Positions 26,970 to 35,830 of a stretch of DNA of 64,000 nucleotides are shown one piece after another (position 1 is the first letter of the stretch; every line of letters begins with the position of its first letter). The DNA lies in NCBI GenBank assembly GCA_038848005.1, contig JAWCNZ010000004.1, forward strand, positions 10,279 through 74,278, written 5' to 3'. The position numbers and the translations under genes were made by a program. Source of the DNA: JAWCNN01 sp038848005. GTDB taxonomy: Archaea > Thermoproteota > Bathyarchaeia > Bathyarchaeales > Bathycorpusculaceae. The notes under the pieces were generated by a model. It saw only the letters and a list, made by a program, of their open reading frames with translations, did no database searches and was not told where the DNA came from.

Positions 26970-28145
26970 ATGCCAAAAAGAGTTGTTGTAAAGTTTGGAG
27001 GGGCAGAGCTTTCTTCGGGTGAAACTTTTAGAGTAGCCGCTAAAATGATTAGGGATTCTGGTTATGAGGAGATTGTGGTTGTCGTTTCCGCAATGAAGGG
27101 CGTAACTGACAATCTCATAAATTGTTTGCCAAACGGCGTTGCCGATGTGGATTATGCCGACGTGGTGGCTATGGGCGAAAGAACAAGCGCCAGAATCTTT
27201 TGTTCAGCTTTGAAATCGCTTGGCATCAAATCAGCGTATTTTGACCCGCAACAGGAAAATTGGCCGATAATAACAGATTCCAATTTTCGAGAGGCGAAGC
27301 CAGACCTTGCGGAAACACGGAAGCGGGTTAAGGAGTATGTTGAGCCGCTTTTGGGGAAATGTGTTCCGGTGGTTTGCGGTTTTGTTGGAAGGGATAGGCA
27401 CAACCGCATAACAACGCTTGGCAGGGGTGGAAGCGACATAACCGCAACGCTTTTGGGCAACTGCTTAAAAGCCGACGAAGTTATCCTCGTAAAAGACACT
27501 GAGGGGGTTTTGTCTGCAGACCCGAAGCTTGTTCCAAACGCCAAGCCTTTAAATGAAATTTCCATCGAAGAAATTTTCTCTTTAGCCCATGGGGGAGCAA
27601 AAATAATTCATCCAAGAGCCTTAAAGTATAAGCTTCCACAACAAAAGTTGAGGGTTGTTGGTTTTTCTGGAAGTTTATCTTCTGGAGGAACCGAAATAAC
27701 AGGTGTTTTCGGCGCAAACCCTGTGGAAGTTAAAAGTTACAGTGGATTGTCTGCCATAACGCTTGTTGGAGAAATAAAACCTGACGGTTTAAGCAAGGCT
27801 TTCTCGGTTCTCGGCGGAAAGGAAATATGTGGCATAAGCACTGGCAGAAAATCGGTGACAATATTCACAAAGGTTGAGGATAAAAAGCGGATTGTCCAGC
27901 AAATGTGCGATTTAGAATGTTTTAAGGCTGTTAGCTTACGTGAAGGCGTAGGCGTAATAGAAGCGGTAAACCCAGACTTTATTGATTCTCCAGGTTGGGT
28001 GGCGAAAATATCTGGCACACTTGCCGAAAAGAACATAAACATTTTGGAGGTTACCACAAGCAAATCCACAATCAACATTTTCCTCGACGAAAAAGACTTG
28101 GAAAAGGCTTTAGAAACTATAAAGGCCTTATTAAGTGAAAAGTGA
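26970..28145 (+). CDS. lysC: Aspartate kinase, lysine operon copy
   Basis: Phosphorylates aspartate. The catalytic domain starts VVVKFGGAELSSGE (the usual KFGGSS reads KFGGAE) and contains MGERTSARIFCSAL, TTLGRGGSDITATLLG and VKDTEGVLSADPKLV. The last ~120 residues hold paired ACT domains (ITLVGEIKPDGLSKAFSVLG; VAKISGTLAEKNINILEVTT), implying end-product feedback. 391 aa. A second aspartokinase sits at 48585-49886. Position between dapB and lysA indicates that this one serves lysine. Confidence 0.95.
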   Translation: MPKRVVVKFGGAELSSGETFRVAAKMIRDSGYEEIVVVVSAMKGVTDNLINCLPNGVADVDYADVVAMGERTSARIFCSALKSLGIKSAYFDPQQENWPIITDSNFREAKPDLAETRKRVKEYVEPLLGKCVPVVCGFVGRDRHNRITTLGRGGSDITATLLGNCLKADEVILVKDTEGVLSADPKLVPNAKPLNEISIEEIFSLAHGGAKIIHPRALKYKLPQQKLRVVGFSGSLSSGGTEITGVFGANPVEVKSYSGLSAITLVGEIKPDGLSKAFSVLGGKEICGISTGRKSVTIFTKVEDKKRIVQQMCDLECFKAVSLREGVGVIEAVNPDFIDSPGWVAKISGTLAEKNINILEVTTSKSTINIFLDEKDLEKALETIKALLSEK

Positions 28146-29425
28146 TGATTAAAAACTTTCTAAAAAACGTCGGCGGCGAACTTTACATAGAAAATGTTTC
28201 AACTCTCAAACTTGCAGAGGAGTTTGGCACGCCGTTATATGTTATGAGCGAGAGCAAGATAAGGGAGAATTACAGACGCTTAAAGGAGGCTTTCCTGCGC
28301 AGGTACGATAAAGTAAGGATTTTGTATTCTGCAAAGGCAAACACAAACATTTCAATTTTGAAAATTTTGGAAAGCGAAGGCGCTGGCGTGGACACCGTAA
28401 GCGCTGGAGAAGTTTACTTGGCGCTTGAAGCAGGCTTTAAACCCAATCAAATATTGTATACTGGCGTGAACGTTGGAGACGAAGAGTTAAAGTTTGTGAT
28501 GGATAGGCAAATCACCGTTAACGTGGATTCGCTGTCGCAACTTGAAAGGCTGTTGAGGATTGGCGTTCCGCAGATGCTTTCTGTGAGGGTAAACACGGAA
28601 CTCGGCGCTGGGCATCACGAATACGTTGTTACAGCAGGCAAAATAACAAAGTTTGGGCTTCACGAAGAAGATGCATTAAAAGCTTACGAAATGGCGAAGG
28701 AAGCGGGCGTAGAAAATTTTGGGATACACATGCACATCGGCTCTGGAATAATGGATGTAAACCCCATGCTTCAAGCAACCGAAAAACTGCTTGAAACCGC
28801 ACGGAAAATCCATGAAAAACTGAAGATAAACTTTGAATTCATAGATTTGGGCGGGGGAATAGGCGTTCCCTACAAACCAGAGGAAAAAGAGGTTAACGTG
28901 CAACTTTTCGCTGACAAGCTGACTGATTTGTTTAAAGAGAAAATAAGCGAGTATTCTTTGGGAAAGCCTCAACTTTGGCTTGAACCTGGCAGGTACTTGG
29001 TGGCTGAAGCTGGAATTTTGTTAACAAGAGTTAACACTGTTAAGCATACGCCCTACAGAAATTTTGTCGGCGTTGACGCTGGTTTCAACACGTTGGTTAG
29101 ACCAGCAATGTACGGCGCTTATCATCACATACTCGTCGCAAACAAACTAGAAGCGGAGTCAACTGAAACATACGATGTTGTTGGTCCACTTTGCGAGTCT
29201 GGAGATGTGTTGGCTAAACAGCGCCCGTTGCCAAAAATATCCGAGGGAGATTTGCTTGCTGTTTTAAACGCTGGTGCCTACGGTTTTTCTATGAGTTCGC
29301 AGTACAATTCAAGACCGAGGTCAGCCGAGGTTCTGGTGAAAAACAGCCAATACACGCTTATAAGGGAGCGGGAAACCCTCCAAGACTTAATCCGAAAACA
29401 GAGGATGGCTGAATGGCTGAAATAG
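28145..29425 (+). CDS. lysA: Diaminopimelate decarboxylase
   Basis: PLP enzyme giving lysine from meso-diaminopimelate. The Schiff-base lysine is in ILYSAKANTNISILKIL near residue 61. HMHIGSGIMD near 196-205 and the glycine loop IDLGGGIGVPYKPEE near 235-249 bind PLP. The substrate Cys motif is GPLCESGDVLA near 347, with a late GAYGFSMSSQYNSRPR. The ATG at 28145 overlaps the lysC stop; an in-frame GTG at 28142 is an alternative. About 426 aa. Confidence 0.96.
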   Translation: MIKNFLKNVGGELYIENVSTLKLAEEFGTPLYVMSESKIRENYRRLKEAFLRRYDKVRILYSAKANTNISILKILESEGAGVDTVSAGEVYLALEAGFKPNQILYTGVNVGDEELKFVMDRQITVNVDSLSQLERLLRIGVPQMLSVRVNTELGAGHHEYVVTAGKITKFGLHEEDALKAYEMAKEAGVENFGIHMHIGSGIMDVNPMLQATEKLLETARKIHEKLKINFEFIDLGGGIGVPYKPEEKEVNVQLFADKLTDLFKEKISEYSLGKPQLWLEPGRYLVAEAGILLTRVNTVKHTPYRNFVGVDAGFNTLVRPAMYGAYHHILVANKLEAESTETYDVVGPLCESGDVLAKQRPLPKISEGDLLAVLNAGAYGFSMSSQYNSRPRSAEVLVKNSQYTLIRERETLQDLIRKQRMAEWLK

Positions 29426-30261
29426 ACTTTTGGAAGATGCATGGACTTGGAAACGATTATGTAGTTATAGACAACCGCAACCAAAAAATAAAAGATAAGG
29501 CTTTAGCGGTTTTAGCCAAAAAACTATGTGAAAGAAGGTTTGGCATAGGCGCTGATGGGCTTCTCCTAGTTTACAACTCTGGAATAGCGGATGTGAAAAT
29601 GCGAATTTTTAATACTGATGGAACAGAAGCCGAAATGTGCGGAAACGGAATAAGATGCCTCGCAAAGTTCTGTTTCGAAAACAAAATTGTAAATAAAGAA
29701 TTTGTTACTGTGGAAACTTTGGCGGGAGTTAAGGAAGTGCAACTCTACATTGAAAATGGGGTTGTAAACTCTGTGAGGGTGAATATGGGAACACCGCAGT
29801 TTGAAAGAGATAAAATACCTATGGTTGGAAAGGGAACATTCATCAACCAGCCACTAGAGGTTGATGGAGAAAAATTTTTGGTTACAGCCCTTTCAATGGG
29901 TAATCCGCACTGCGTAATATTCGTTGATGAAGTAGGTAACTATCCAGTGGAAGTTGTTGGACCAAAAATAGAAAGGCATAGGCTATTCCCAAACAGAACA
30001 AACGTGGAATTCGTTCAAATCCTTTCCAAAGACGAGTTGCGTGTGAGGACTTGGGAGCGTGGAGTCGGCGAAACCTTGGCTTGCGGAACTGGAGCCTGCG
30101 CCAGCATGGTATCCGCAAACCTTCTTGGGAAGATAGGCAACAAAGCAACAGCGCACCTTTTAGGAGGCGACTTAGAAATTGAATACATGAACAACATCGT
30201 GTTCATGAATGGACCAGCGGAAAAAGTTTTTGAAGGAAGAATCAGTTTCCCTTTAAGGTGA
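29413..30261 (+). CDS. dapF: Diaminopimelate epimerase
   Basis: Cofactor-free epimerase interconverting LL- and meso-diaminopimelate. Both catalytic cysteines are present: MCGNGIRCLAKF near residues 75-86 and LACGTGACASMV near 222-233. The N-terminal KMHGLGNDYVVID and the NTDGTEAE segment are also diagnostic. 282 aa. It overlaps lysA by 13 nt and dapL by 4 nt. Confidence 0.97.
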   Translation: MAEIDFWKMHGLGNDYVVIDNRNQKIKDKALAVLAKKLCERRFGIGADGLLLVYNSGIADVKMRIFNTDGTEAEMCGNGIRCLAKFCFENKIVNKEFVTVETLAGVKEVQLYIENGVVNSVRVNMGTPQFERDKIPMVGKGTFINQPLEVDGEKFLVTALSMGNPHCVIFVDEVGNYPVEVVGPKIERHRLFPNRTNVEFVQILSKDELRVRTWERGVGETLACGTGACASMVSANLLGKIGNKATAHLLGGDLEIEYMNNIVFMNGPAEKVFEGRISFPLR

Positions 30262-31433
30262 AAATTTTGGAATTCAAAATTTCAAAAAAGTTGGAGATGC
30301 TTCCGCCATACTTATTCGCTGAAATAGAAAAGATAATCGAGAAAAAACAGCGGGCTGGCGCTGATTTAATATCGCTTAGCATTGGAGACCCTGACATACC
30401 GCCGCCGGAGTTTATTCTTGAATCCCTTAAAGAAGAGGCGGGTAAACCTGAAAATCACGGTTATTCTTTCAGCAAGGGCGAATACGAGTTTAGGCTGGCC
30501 GTTTCAAACTGGTATAAAAAAAGGTTTAACGTGTATGTAGACGCAGAAGACGAGGTTATAGCGCTTATAGGCTCAAAAGAGGGTTTATGCAACATTGCAA
30601 GAGCATTCATAGACGATGGAGACCGCGTTTTGGTTCCAAATCCGGCTTATCCAGCTTACGCCTACGGCGGTGCAATTTTAAGCGGCGGCGTGCCGGTTCC
30701 AGTGCCTCTTCTTGAAGAAAACAATTTTCTGCCAGACTTGGAAAAGGTGGACGTGAAAGGAGCGAGAATGTTGTATCTTAACTATCCAAACAATCCCACG
30801 GGCGCAGTGGTAACCATTAAAGAGCTTGAGGAGTTTGTGGATTTCGCCTTAGACAACAAAATAATCCTCTGTTATGACAATGCCTATTCCGAATTAACCT
30901 TTGGCGATTACCGTGCGCCGAGCATAATGCAAATCGAAAAAGCCAGAGAAATAGCCATTGAAATACATTCATGCTCAAAAACTTTCAGCATGACTGGAGA
31001 CAGAATCGCCTTCGCTGTCGGCAACAAACAATTGATAGATGGGCTTTTGAAGGTTAAGTCGCAAGTGGATTCTGGACCGCCAAAATACGTGCAAAAAGTG
31101 GCTGCAAAAGCCTTGAGAACATATACTGGAACCGAGCCGCCAACATACGTCAAAGAAAGAAACAAAATTTACGAGAAAAGGGCTGAATTGCTTGTTAAAG
31201 AGTTAAACGCCATGGGGCTTAAATGCCAAATGCCAAAAGCAACATTTTATGTTTGGGCTAGATGCGGCGTAAGCTCCATGAATTTTGTTAAGCAAATGTT
31301 AAACGTGAATGTTGTGGCAACACCCGGTGTTGGATTCGGCGAGTACGGCGAAGGATACATACGCTTTGCAGTTACATGCCCAGAAGAGAAAATTAAAGAA
31401 GCATGCAAACGACTGAAAACTATTGTTCGTTAA
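30258..31433 (+). CDS. dapL: LL-diaminopimelate aminotransferase
   Basis: PLP aminotransferase that converts tetrahydrodipicolinate directly to LL-diaminopimelate and bypasses acyl intermediates. Motifs: LSIGDPDIPPPEFI near 32-45, LNYPNNPTGAVV near 173-184, CYDNAYSELTFGDYRAPSI near 203-221 and SCSKTFSMTGDRIAFAVGN with the Schiff-base Lys near 238. The operon lacks dapD, dapC and dapE, which supports the one-step role. GTG start at 30258. Its end overlaps convergent pheA by 4 nt. Confidence 0.92.
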   Translation: MKILEFKISKKLEMLPPYLFAEIEKIIEKKQRAGADLISLSIGDPDIPPPEFILESLKEEAGKPENHGYSFSKGEYEFRLAVSNWYKKRFNVYVDAEDEVIALIGSKEGLCNIARAFIDDGDRVLVPNPAYPAYAYGGAILSGGVPVPVPLLEENNFLPDLEKVDVKGARMLYLNYPNNPTGAVVTIKELEEFVDFALDNKIILCYDNAYSELTFGDYRAPSIMQIEKAREIAIEIHSCSKTFSMTGDRIAFAVGNKQLIDGLLKVKSQVDSGPPKYVQKVAAKALRTYTGTEPPTYVKERNKIYEKRAELLVKELNAMGLKCQMPKATFYVWARCGVSSMNFVKQMLNVNVVATPGVGFGEYGEGYIRFAVTCPEEKIKEACKRLKTIVR

Positions 31434-32290
31434 TATTCAGCGTATTTTGTGTCATTCGCTTTGGGATATGAACCTAAAATTTTAACGAAAACCGCTTTAT
31501 CCCTCAGTTTTTTCAGGGCTTCTGCACATTTCGGCTCGCTCTGATGCCCCTCAAAGTCAAGGTAGAAATTGTATTCCCATGGTCTGCGTTTTGTCGGTCT
31601 AGACTCTATTTTGGTTAGGTTAATCTCTCTAGTTGCAAATTCCTCCAAAGCCTTGTAAAGCGCTCCGGGAAAATGCTTAACAGCGAAAATTATTGAGGTT
31701 TTATCGTTTCCAGATGGCGAAGCATCCTCTTTTGAGAGAACAAAAAAGCGGGTGTAATTGTCTGGGTTGTCCGATATGTTTCTCGCCAAAATTTTCATAT
31801 CGTAAATTTTGGCGGCTCTTTCGCTGGCAACAGCCGCAGCGTCTTTAACGCCTTTTTCCTTTATGAGTTTGACGCTTCCAGCAGTGTCATAAGTGGAAAG
31901 CAACTCGCATCCAAGCTTCTCCAAAAAGCTTGCACATTGGGCTAGGGCTTGAGGATGCGAATAAACAACTTTAATGGAATCCAGCGTGGCGCCGTAGTTT
32001 GCGAGTAGGCAATGGTCTATTTTTAGGATGACTTCTCCGCAAACTTTTAGGTTATACTCCAAAAATAAATCGTAAACTTGGTTTACGCTTCCCTCAATCG
32101 AGTTTTCCACTGGAACAACGCCATAATCCGCTTCGCTAACCTCAACGCTTTTGAAAACATCTGAGAAACGTTTGCATGGTATAACTTGCACTTCAGAACC
32201 GAAATGTTTGTAAACAGCCATTTCACTGTAAGCGCCTATCTCGCCTTGAAACACAACCTTTAAAGATTTAGATTTTTTCACATTAAACAC
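31430..32290 (-). CDS. pheA: Prephenate dehydratase
   Basis: Converts prephenate to phenylpyruvate. The catalytic domain begins VVFQGEIGAYSEMAVYKHFG and includes YGVVPVENSIEGSVNQVYDL near 55-74 and the substrate motif NYTRFFVLSKE near 180 (the family T-R-F). The C-terminal ACT domain (SIIFAVKHFPGALYKALEEF, then INLTKIESRPTKRRPWEY) has the ESRP phenylalanine-binding signature, so feedback by Phe is expected. 286 aa. It lies 3 nt after ilvD. Confidence 0.95.
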   Translation of the reverse strand: MFNVKKSKSLKVVFQGEIGAYSEMAVYKHFGSEVQVIPCKRFSDVFKSVEVSEADYGVVPVENSIEGSVNQVYDLFLEYNLKVCGEVILKIDHCLLANYGATLDSIKVVYSHPQALAQCASFLEKLGCELLSTYDTAGSVKLIKEKGVKDAAAVASERAAKIYDMKILARNISDNPDNYTRFFVLSKEDASPSGNDKTSIIFAVKHFPGALYKALEEFATREINLTKIESRPTKRRPWEYNFYLDFEGHQSEPKCAEALKKLRDKAVFVKILGSYPKANDTKYAEY

Positions 32291-32293
32291 CTC

Positions 32294-33967
32294 TTATGAC
32301 TGGGATGACTTGAATATTGCACCTTCATCCGCTGACCCTACAAGGCAACTGTACCTTCGCAGATAACCCCAATCAATTTTTGGAAGTTTAGGCTTCCACT
32401 TGGCAAGACGCCTTTTCAATTCATCCTCGCCTAATTTAACATCCAACCTTCGCTTTGGAATGTCAATCACTATTATGTCACCGTTTTTTAAGGCGGCAAT
32501 TGGACCGCCTTCCGCAGCTTCAGGCGAAACATGTCCTATACATGGGCCTCTTGTGGCTCCTGAAAATCGTCCGTCAGTGATTAGGGCAACTGACTCGTTT
32601 AAGCCCATTCCAGCTATGGCGGCTGTTGGAGAAAGCATTTCACGCATTCCAGGACCGCCCTTCGGGCCTTCGTAGCGAATTACGATAACGTCGCCCTCGA
32701 CTATTTTTCCGTTTAAAATGGCTTCCATGGCTTCTTCTTCTGAATCGTAAACTTTTGCTGGTCCTTTGTGGCGTAGCATTTTCGGCGAAACAGCCGTGGC
32801 TTTGACAACAGCTCCTTTTGGAGCTAAATTTCCCGTGAGTATTGCTATTCCGCCTTCCTTGTGAACGGGATTGTCTAATGGTCTGATGATTTGCCTATCA
32901 TAAACCACAGCGTCTTTAATGTTTTCCGCAACGGTTTTTCCAGTTACGGTAATTGCATTTAAATGTAGGAATTGGCTTAGCTCCTTCATTAAGGCTGGGA
33001 TTCCACCCGCCTCGTCCAATTCTTGAAGGTCATATGGTCCAGAGGGGCGCATATCGCATAAATGTGGTATTTTTCTGCTTAACTCGTCGAAGAGGTTAAG
33101 CGGCAAATCCACGCCTGCTTCGTTGGCTATGGCTTTTAGGTGTAGCACTGCGTTGGTTGAGCCTCCAGTAGCCAAATCAACCATTATGGCGTTTTCAAAA
33201 GCCTCCACAGTCATTATGTCACGGGGTTTAAGGTCTTTCTTCACTAATTCCACTATTTTTTCTCCGCTTTCTTTGGCTATTCGCAGTTTAGCCGATGAAA
33301 CTGCAAGTGAAGTGGCACATCCGGGCAGGGACATGCCCATAGCTTCAACTATACAAGCCATCGTGTTGGCAGTATACATACCATTACATGATCCACAAGC
33401 TGGAAAAGCCCTATCTTCAAAAATTTTTAGGGTTTCAACGCTGGTTTTTCCAGCTGTAACTTCGCCGACAGCCTCAAAAATTGAGGTGACATCCACTTTT
33501 TTCCCTTTAAATTTTCCAGAAAGCATTGGACCTCCAGTAACAACTATTGCGGGTATGTTTATTCTGGCTGATGCCATAAGCATGCCAGGCGTGATTTTGT
33601 CGCAGTTTGTTATTAGCACCATGCCGTCGAATTGATGAGCTTGAACCATAACTTCGATGGAATCCGCTATGAGCTCCCGTGATGGGAGGGAGTAATGCAT
33701 TCCAATGTGTCCCATTACTAATCCGTCACAAATGGCTATTGTATTAAATTCTAATGGTGCTCCGCCAGCTGCTTGAACGCCGTATTTGACGTGTTCCGCT
33801 ATTTGGCGAAGGTGCATGTGTCCAGGTACCACTTCAGAGAAACTGTTGACTATGGCTATGAAGGGCTTTTCAAAGTCGTTTTCCGTTAAACCCAAACATT
33901 TCAGTATTGCTCTATGAGGCGCACGTGTTAACCCGCGTTTTACAGCGTCGCTTCTCAAGTTTTCCAC
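32294..33967 (-). CDS. ilvD: Dihydroxy-acid dehydratase
   Basis: Iron-sulfur dehydratase of the valine/isoleucine pathway. Signatures: DKITPGMLMASARINIP with the first cluster Cys just before, CGSCNGMYTANTMACIVEAM near 192-211, GGSTNAVLHLKAIA near 270 and TDGRFSGATRGPCIGHVSPE near 463-482. 557 aa. GTG start at 33967 with the gene divergent from the leuA-like gene. It is cotranscribed with pheA, an odd pairing of branched-chain and phenylalanine genes. Confidence 0.97.
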   Translation of the reverse strand: MENLRSDAVKRGLTRAPHRAILKCLGLTENDFEKPFIAIVNSFSEVVPGHMHLRQIAEHVKYGVQAAGGAPLEFNTIAICDGLVMGHIGMHYSLPSRELIADSIEVMVQAHQFDGMVLITNCDKITPGMLMASARINIPAIVVTGGPMLSGKFKGKKVDVTSIFEAVGEVTAGKTSVETLKIFEDRAFPACGSCNGMYTANTMACIVEAMGMSLPGCATSLAVSSAKLRIAKESGEKIVELVKKDLKPRDIMTVEAFENAIMVDLATGGSTNAVLHLKAIANEAGVDLPLNLFDELSRKIPHLCDMRPSGPYDLQELDEAGGIPALMKELSQFLHLNAITVTGKTVAENIKDAVVYDRQIIRPLDNPVHKEGGIAILTGNLAPKGAVVKATAVSPKMLRHKGPAKVYDSEEEAMEAILNGKIVEGDVIVIRYEGPKGGPGMREMLSPTAAIAGMGLNESVALITDGRFSGATRGPCIGHVSPEAAEGGPIAALKNGDIIVIDIPKRRLDVKLGEDELKRRLAKWKPKLPKIDWGYLRRYSCLVGSADEGAIFKSSQS

Positions 33968-34048
33968 ACACTTTAGGCTATTTAGAATACTACATAGAAA
34001 AGCTTTAATATAATGTATACTATTCCTTTTGGTGCGAGAGGGTTAAAA
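33968..34048. promoter_or_regulatory. Divergent promoter of ilvD-pheA and the leuA-like gene
   Basis: AT-rich 81 bp. Plus strand TATA candidates are TTTAATATAATG (34003-34014) and TATACTAT (34016-34023). The expected start near 34035 leaves about 14 nt of leader containing GAGAGGG before ATG 34049. The minus-strand TATTAAAGC in the same segment would serve ilvD. The GTGCGAGAGGG just before the leader ATG resembles GTGCGAGGG before the trp leader at 55890-55898. Confidence 0.5.
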
Positions 34049-34072
34049 ATGGGGAATTGCTTTATCAAATAA
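34049..34072 (+). CDS. Short leader peptide MGNCFIK before the leuA-like enzyme
   Basis: Seven codons plus TAA, starting at the only ATG with a ribosome site (GAGAGGG) in front of the leuA-like gene. Codons ATG-GGG-AAT-TGC-TTT-ATC align position by position with leaders at 35688 and 55906. The sixth codon is Ile. The enzyme frame runs in the +1 register through the same bases. It is either a real leader peptide, the 5' end of a frameshifted enzyme gene, or a one-base sequence error in the GGGG run at 34051-34054. Confidence 0.5.
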   Translation: MGNCFIK

Positions 34073-35585
34073 CTTCGCTGAAAAACCCAGAATTTTTGAT
34101 ACAACCCTAAGAGACGGTGAACAAACACCTGGAGTTTCTTTAACGCCTAAGGAAAAGTTGGAAATAGCTAAAAAACTGGATGCGCTTGGAGTGAACGCCA
34201 TAGAGGCGGGTTTTGCCGCAGCGTCGAAAGGCGAACTTGAAGCAATAAAGCTAATTGCAAAGGAAAAACTTAAAGCGGATGTTTTCAGCTTTGCGAGGGG
34301 GGTGAAAGGCGACATAGACGCTGTTGTAGAAAGCGACGCAGACGCTGTTTTCTTGGTTATTCCAGCTTCAGACCTACACATTAAATGCAAGCTTGGAAAA
34401 ACAAGAGAAGAAATTTTGCAAATAGCCGAGGAGTGCATTCAATATGCGAAAGACCACGGCTTAAAAGTTGAATTTGGACCTGAAGACGCCACCAGAAGCG
34501 ACATTGCCTTTCTTAAAGGGCTTATTGCCACAAGCGTTAACGCCGGTGCGGATATTGTGGCTCCATGCGACACCGTTGGAGTGTTAACTCCAGAAAAAGC
34601 GTATGCCTTCTTTTCAGATTTAGCAAAGGAGTTTCCAAACGTGCCGTTCAGCGTTCACTGCCACGACGATTTTGGAATGGCTGTGGCAAATTCAATAGCT
34701 GCTTTAAGGGCTGGCGCAAAAGAGGTTCATGCAACCATAAATGGACTGGGCGAGAGAGCTGGAAACGCAGCTCTGGAGGAGATAGTCGTAGCTTTAAAAC
34801 TTCTCTATAACGTGGAAACATCCATCAAGTTGGATTTGCTCTATGAAACTTCAATGTTCGTTTCTAGGTTGACGGGAGTTCCAGTTCAGCCGAATAAGGC
34901 TGTTGTAGGCGAAAACGCTTTTGCACACGAGTCGGGCATTCACACACACGCCATTTTGAAGGAACCACTAACCTACGAGCCAATTCCACCCGAACTCGTT
35001 GGACGCACAAGGAGACTTGTTGTCGGCAAAGATGCAGGCTCCAAGGGGATAAAAGCCGTTCTTAATGAGATGGGCTTATATCCAGACGAAAAGCAGTTAA
35101 AAGACGTGTTTCTAAAGGTTAAAATGTTGGGGGACAAAGGCAAGAAAGTAACAGACATGGACTTAAGAGCGATAGCAGAATCGGTTATGGGACTTCCAAA
35201 ACAGAGACCATTCAAACTTGAAGAGTTAACTGTTGTAACTGGAAACAAAGTGACGCCCACCGCTTCGGTTAAACTTAAAGTGAGAGACGAAACTGTCTTG
35301 GGCGCAGCCACAGGCGTTGGACCAGTGGACGCAGCAATAAACGCCGTTAGAAAGGCAATCTCAGCAGTTGAACCCATAAAGCTTGATGAATACCATGTAA
35401 AATCAATTACTGGCGGAACAAACGCTGTGGTTGAGGTTGCCGTACGTCTAAGTAAAGGAGACAAAACAACAGTTGCCATGGGAATTCACGGCGACATAGT
35501 GATGGCGAGCATAGAAGCAATGCTGAACGGAATGAACTTTTTGTTGACAGCCCCAGAAAACCAAAAGAACACACATAAAGTTTAA
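34049..35585 (+). CDS. 2-isopropylmalate/citramalate synthase family, copy 1, start in +1 frame
   Basis: Acetyl-CoA-dependent aldol synthase of the LeuA/CimA/homocitrate family. The enzyme frame is open from 34047 and contains FDTTLRDGEQTPGVSLTP, EFGPEDATRSD, VHCHDDFGMAVANSIAAL and GENAFAHESGIHTHA. The C-terminal ~120 residues are the allosteric LeuA domain. The frame has no ATG, GTG or TTG before the catalytic motif. The only good start, ATG 34049, is one base out of register, so a +1 shift or a one-base error is required. The next in-frame ATG (34158) would delete the active-site motif. Position beside ilvD and ilvB suggests citramalate synthase for isoleucine; this is inference. Confidence 0.85.
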
Positions 35586-35830
35586 AAGGAACGGTTGAAT
35601 AGTAAGCACAGCAACAGCGAGGGGAAACTGGCGTGGAAAAAGGAAACGCAATAGCACAATGTGCAGTATCTAAGAGGAGGAGCTGAGATGAGGGATTGCG
35701 TTCTCGAGAAGCATTGCTTTGTCCATACCCCAAACTAAATCAAAAAAGTTCATTCTGAAATACACAAAAGATTCGCCGTTCGTTTTTAACAAAACTTCGT
35801 TCGTGCATTCCATTTTAGGGAGGAAAAACT
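35586..35830 (+). promoter_or_regulatory. Long ilvB leader with hairpins and a leader frame
   Basis: 245 bases between the leuA-like gene and ilvB. GTTTAAAAGG at the leuA-like stop (35579-35588) could be a TATA box. GCGT (35631-35634) and ACGC (35646-35649) can pair around an A/G loop. GCACA at 35606-35610 or 35654-35658 can pair with TGTGC at 35660-35664, giving competing stems. A strong AGAGGAGGAG ribosome site precedes the leader ATG at 35688. A second site, AGGGAGG, precedes ilvB at 35831. Confidence 0.5.
35688..35738 (+). CDS. Leader peptide MRDCVLEKHCFVHTPN before ilvB
   Basis: Sixteen codons plus TAA. It has the best ribosome site in the region (AGAGGAGGAG). Its first five codons match the trp leader at 55906 except for the start codon (ATG against TTG) and a synonymous Asp codon; the sixth codon is Leu (CTC). 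The +1 frame from 35692 is open for 53 codons and stops at 35851-35853, just inside ilvB, so a shifted ribosome would run over the ilvB start. It is probably regulatory rather than an enzyme. Confidence 0.5.
   Translation: MRDCVLEKHCFVHTPN

Noticed and set aside
34158..35585. leuA-like gene starting at ATG 34158
   Set aside because: It would delete the catalytic FDTTLRDGEQTPG motif, which is encoded in the same frame just upstream.
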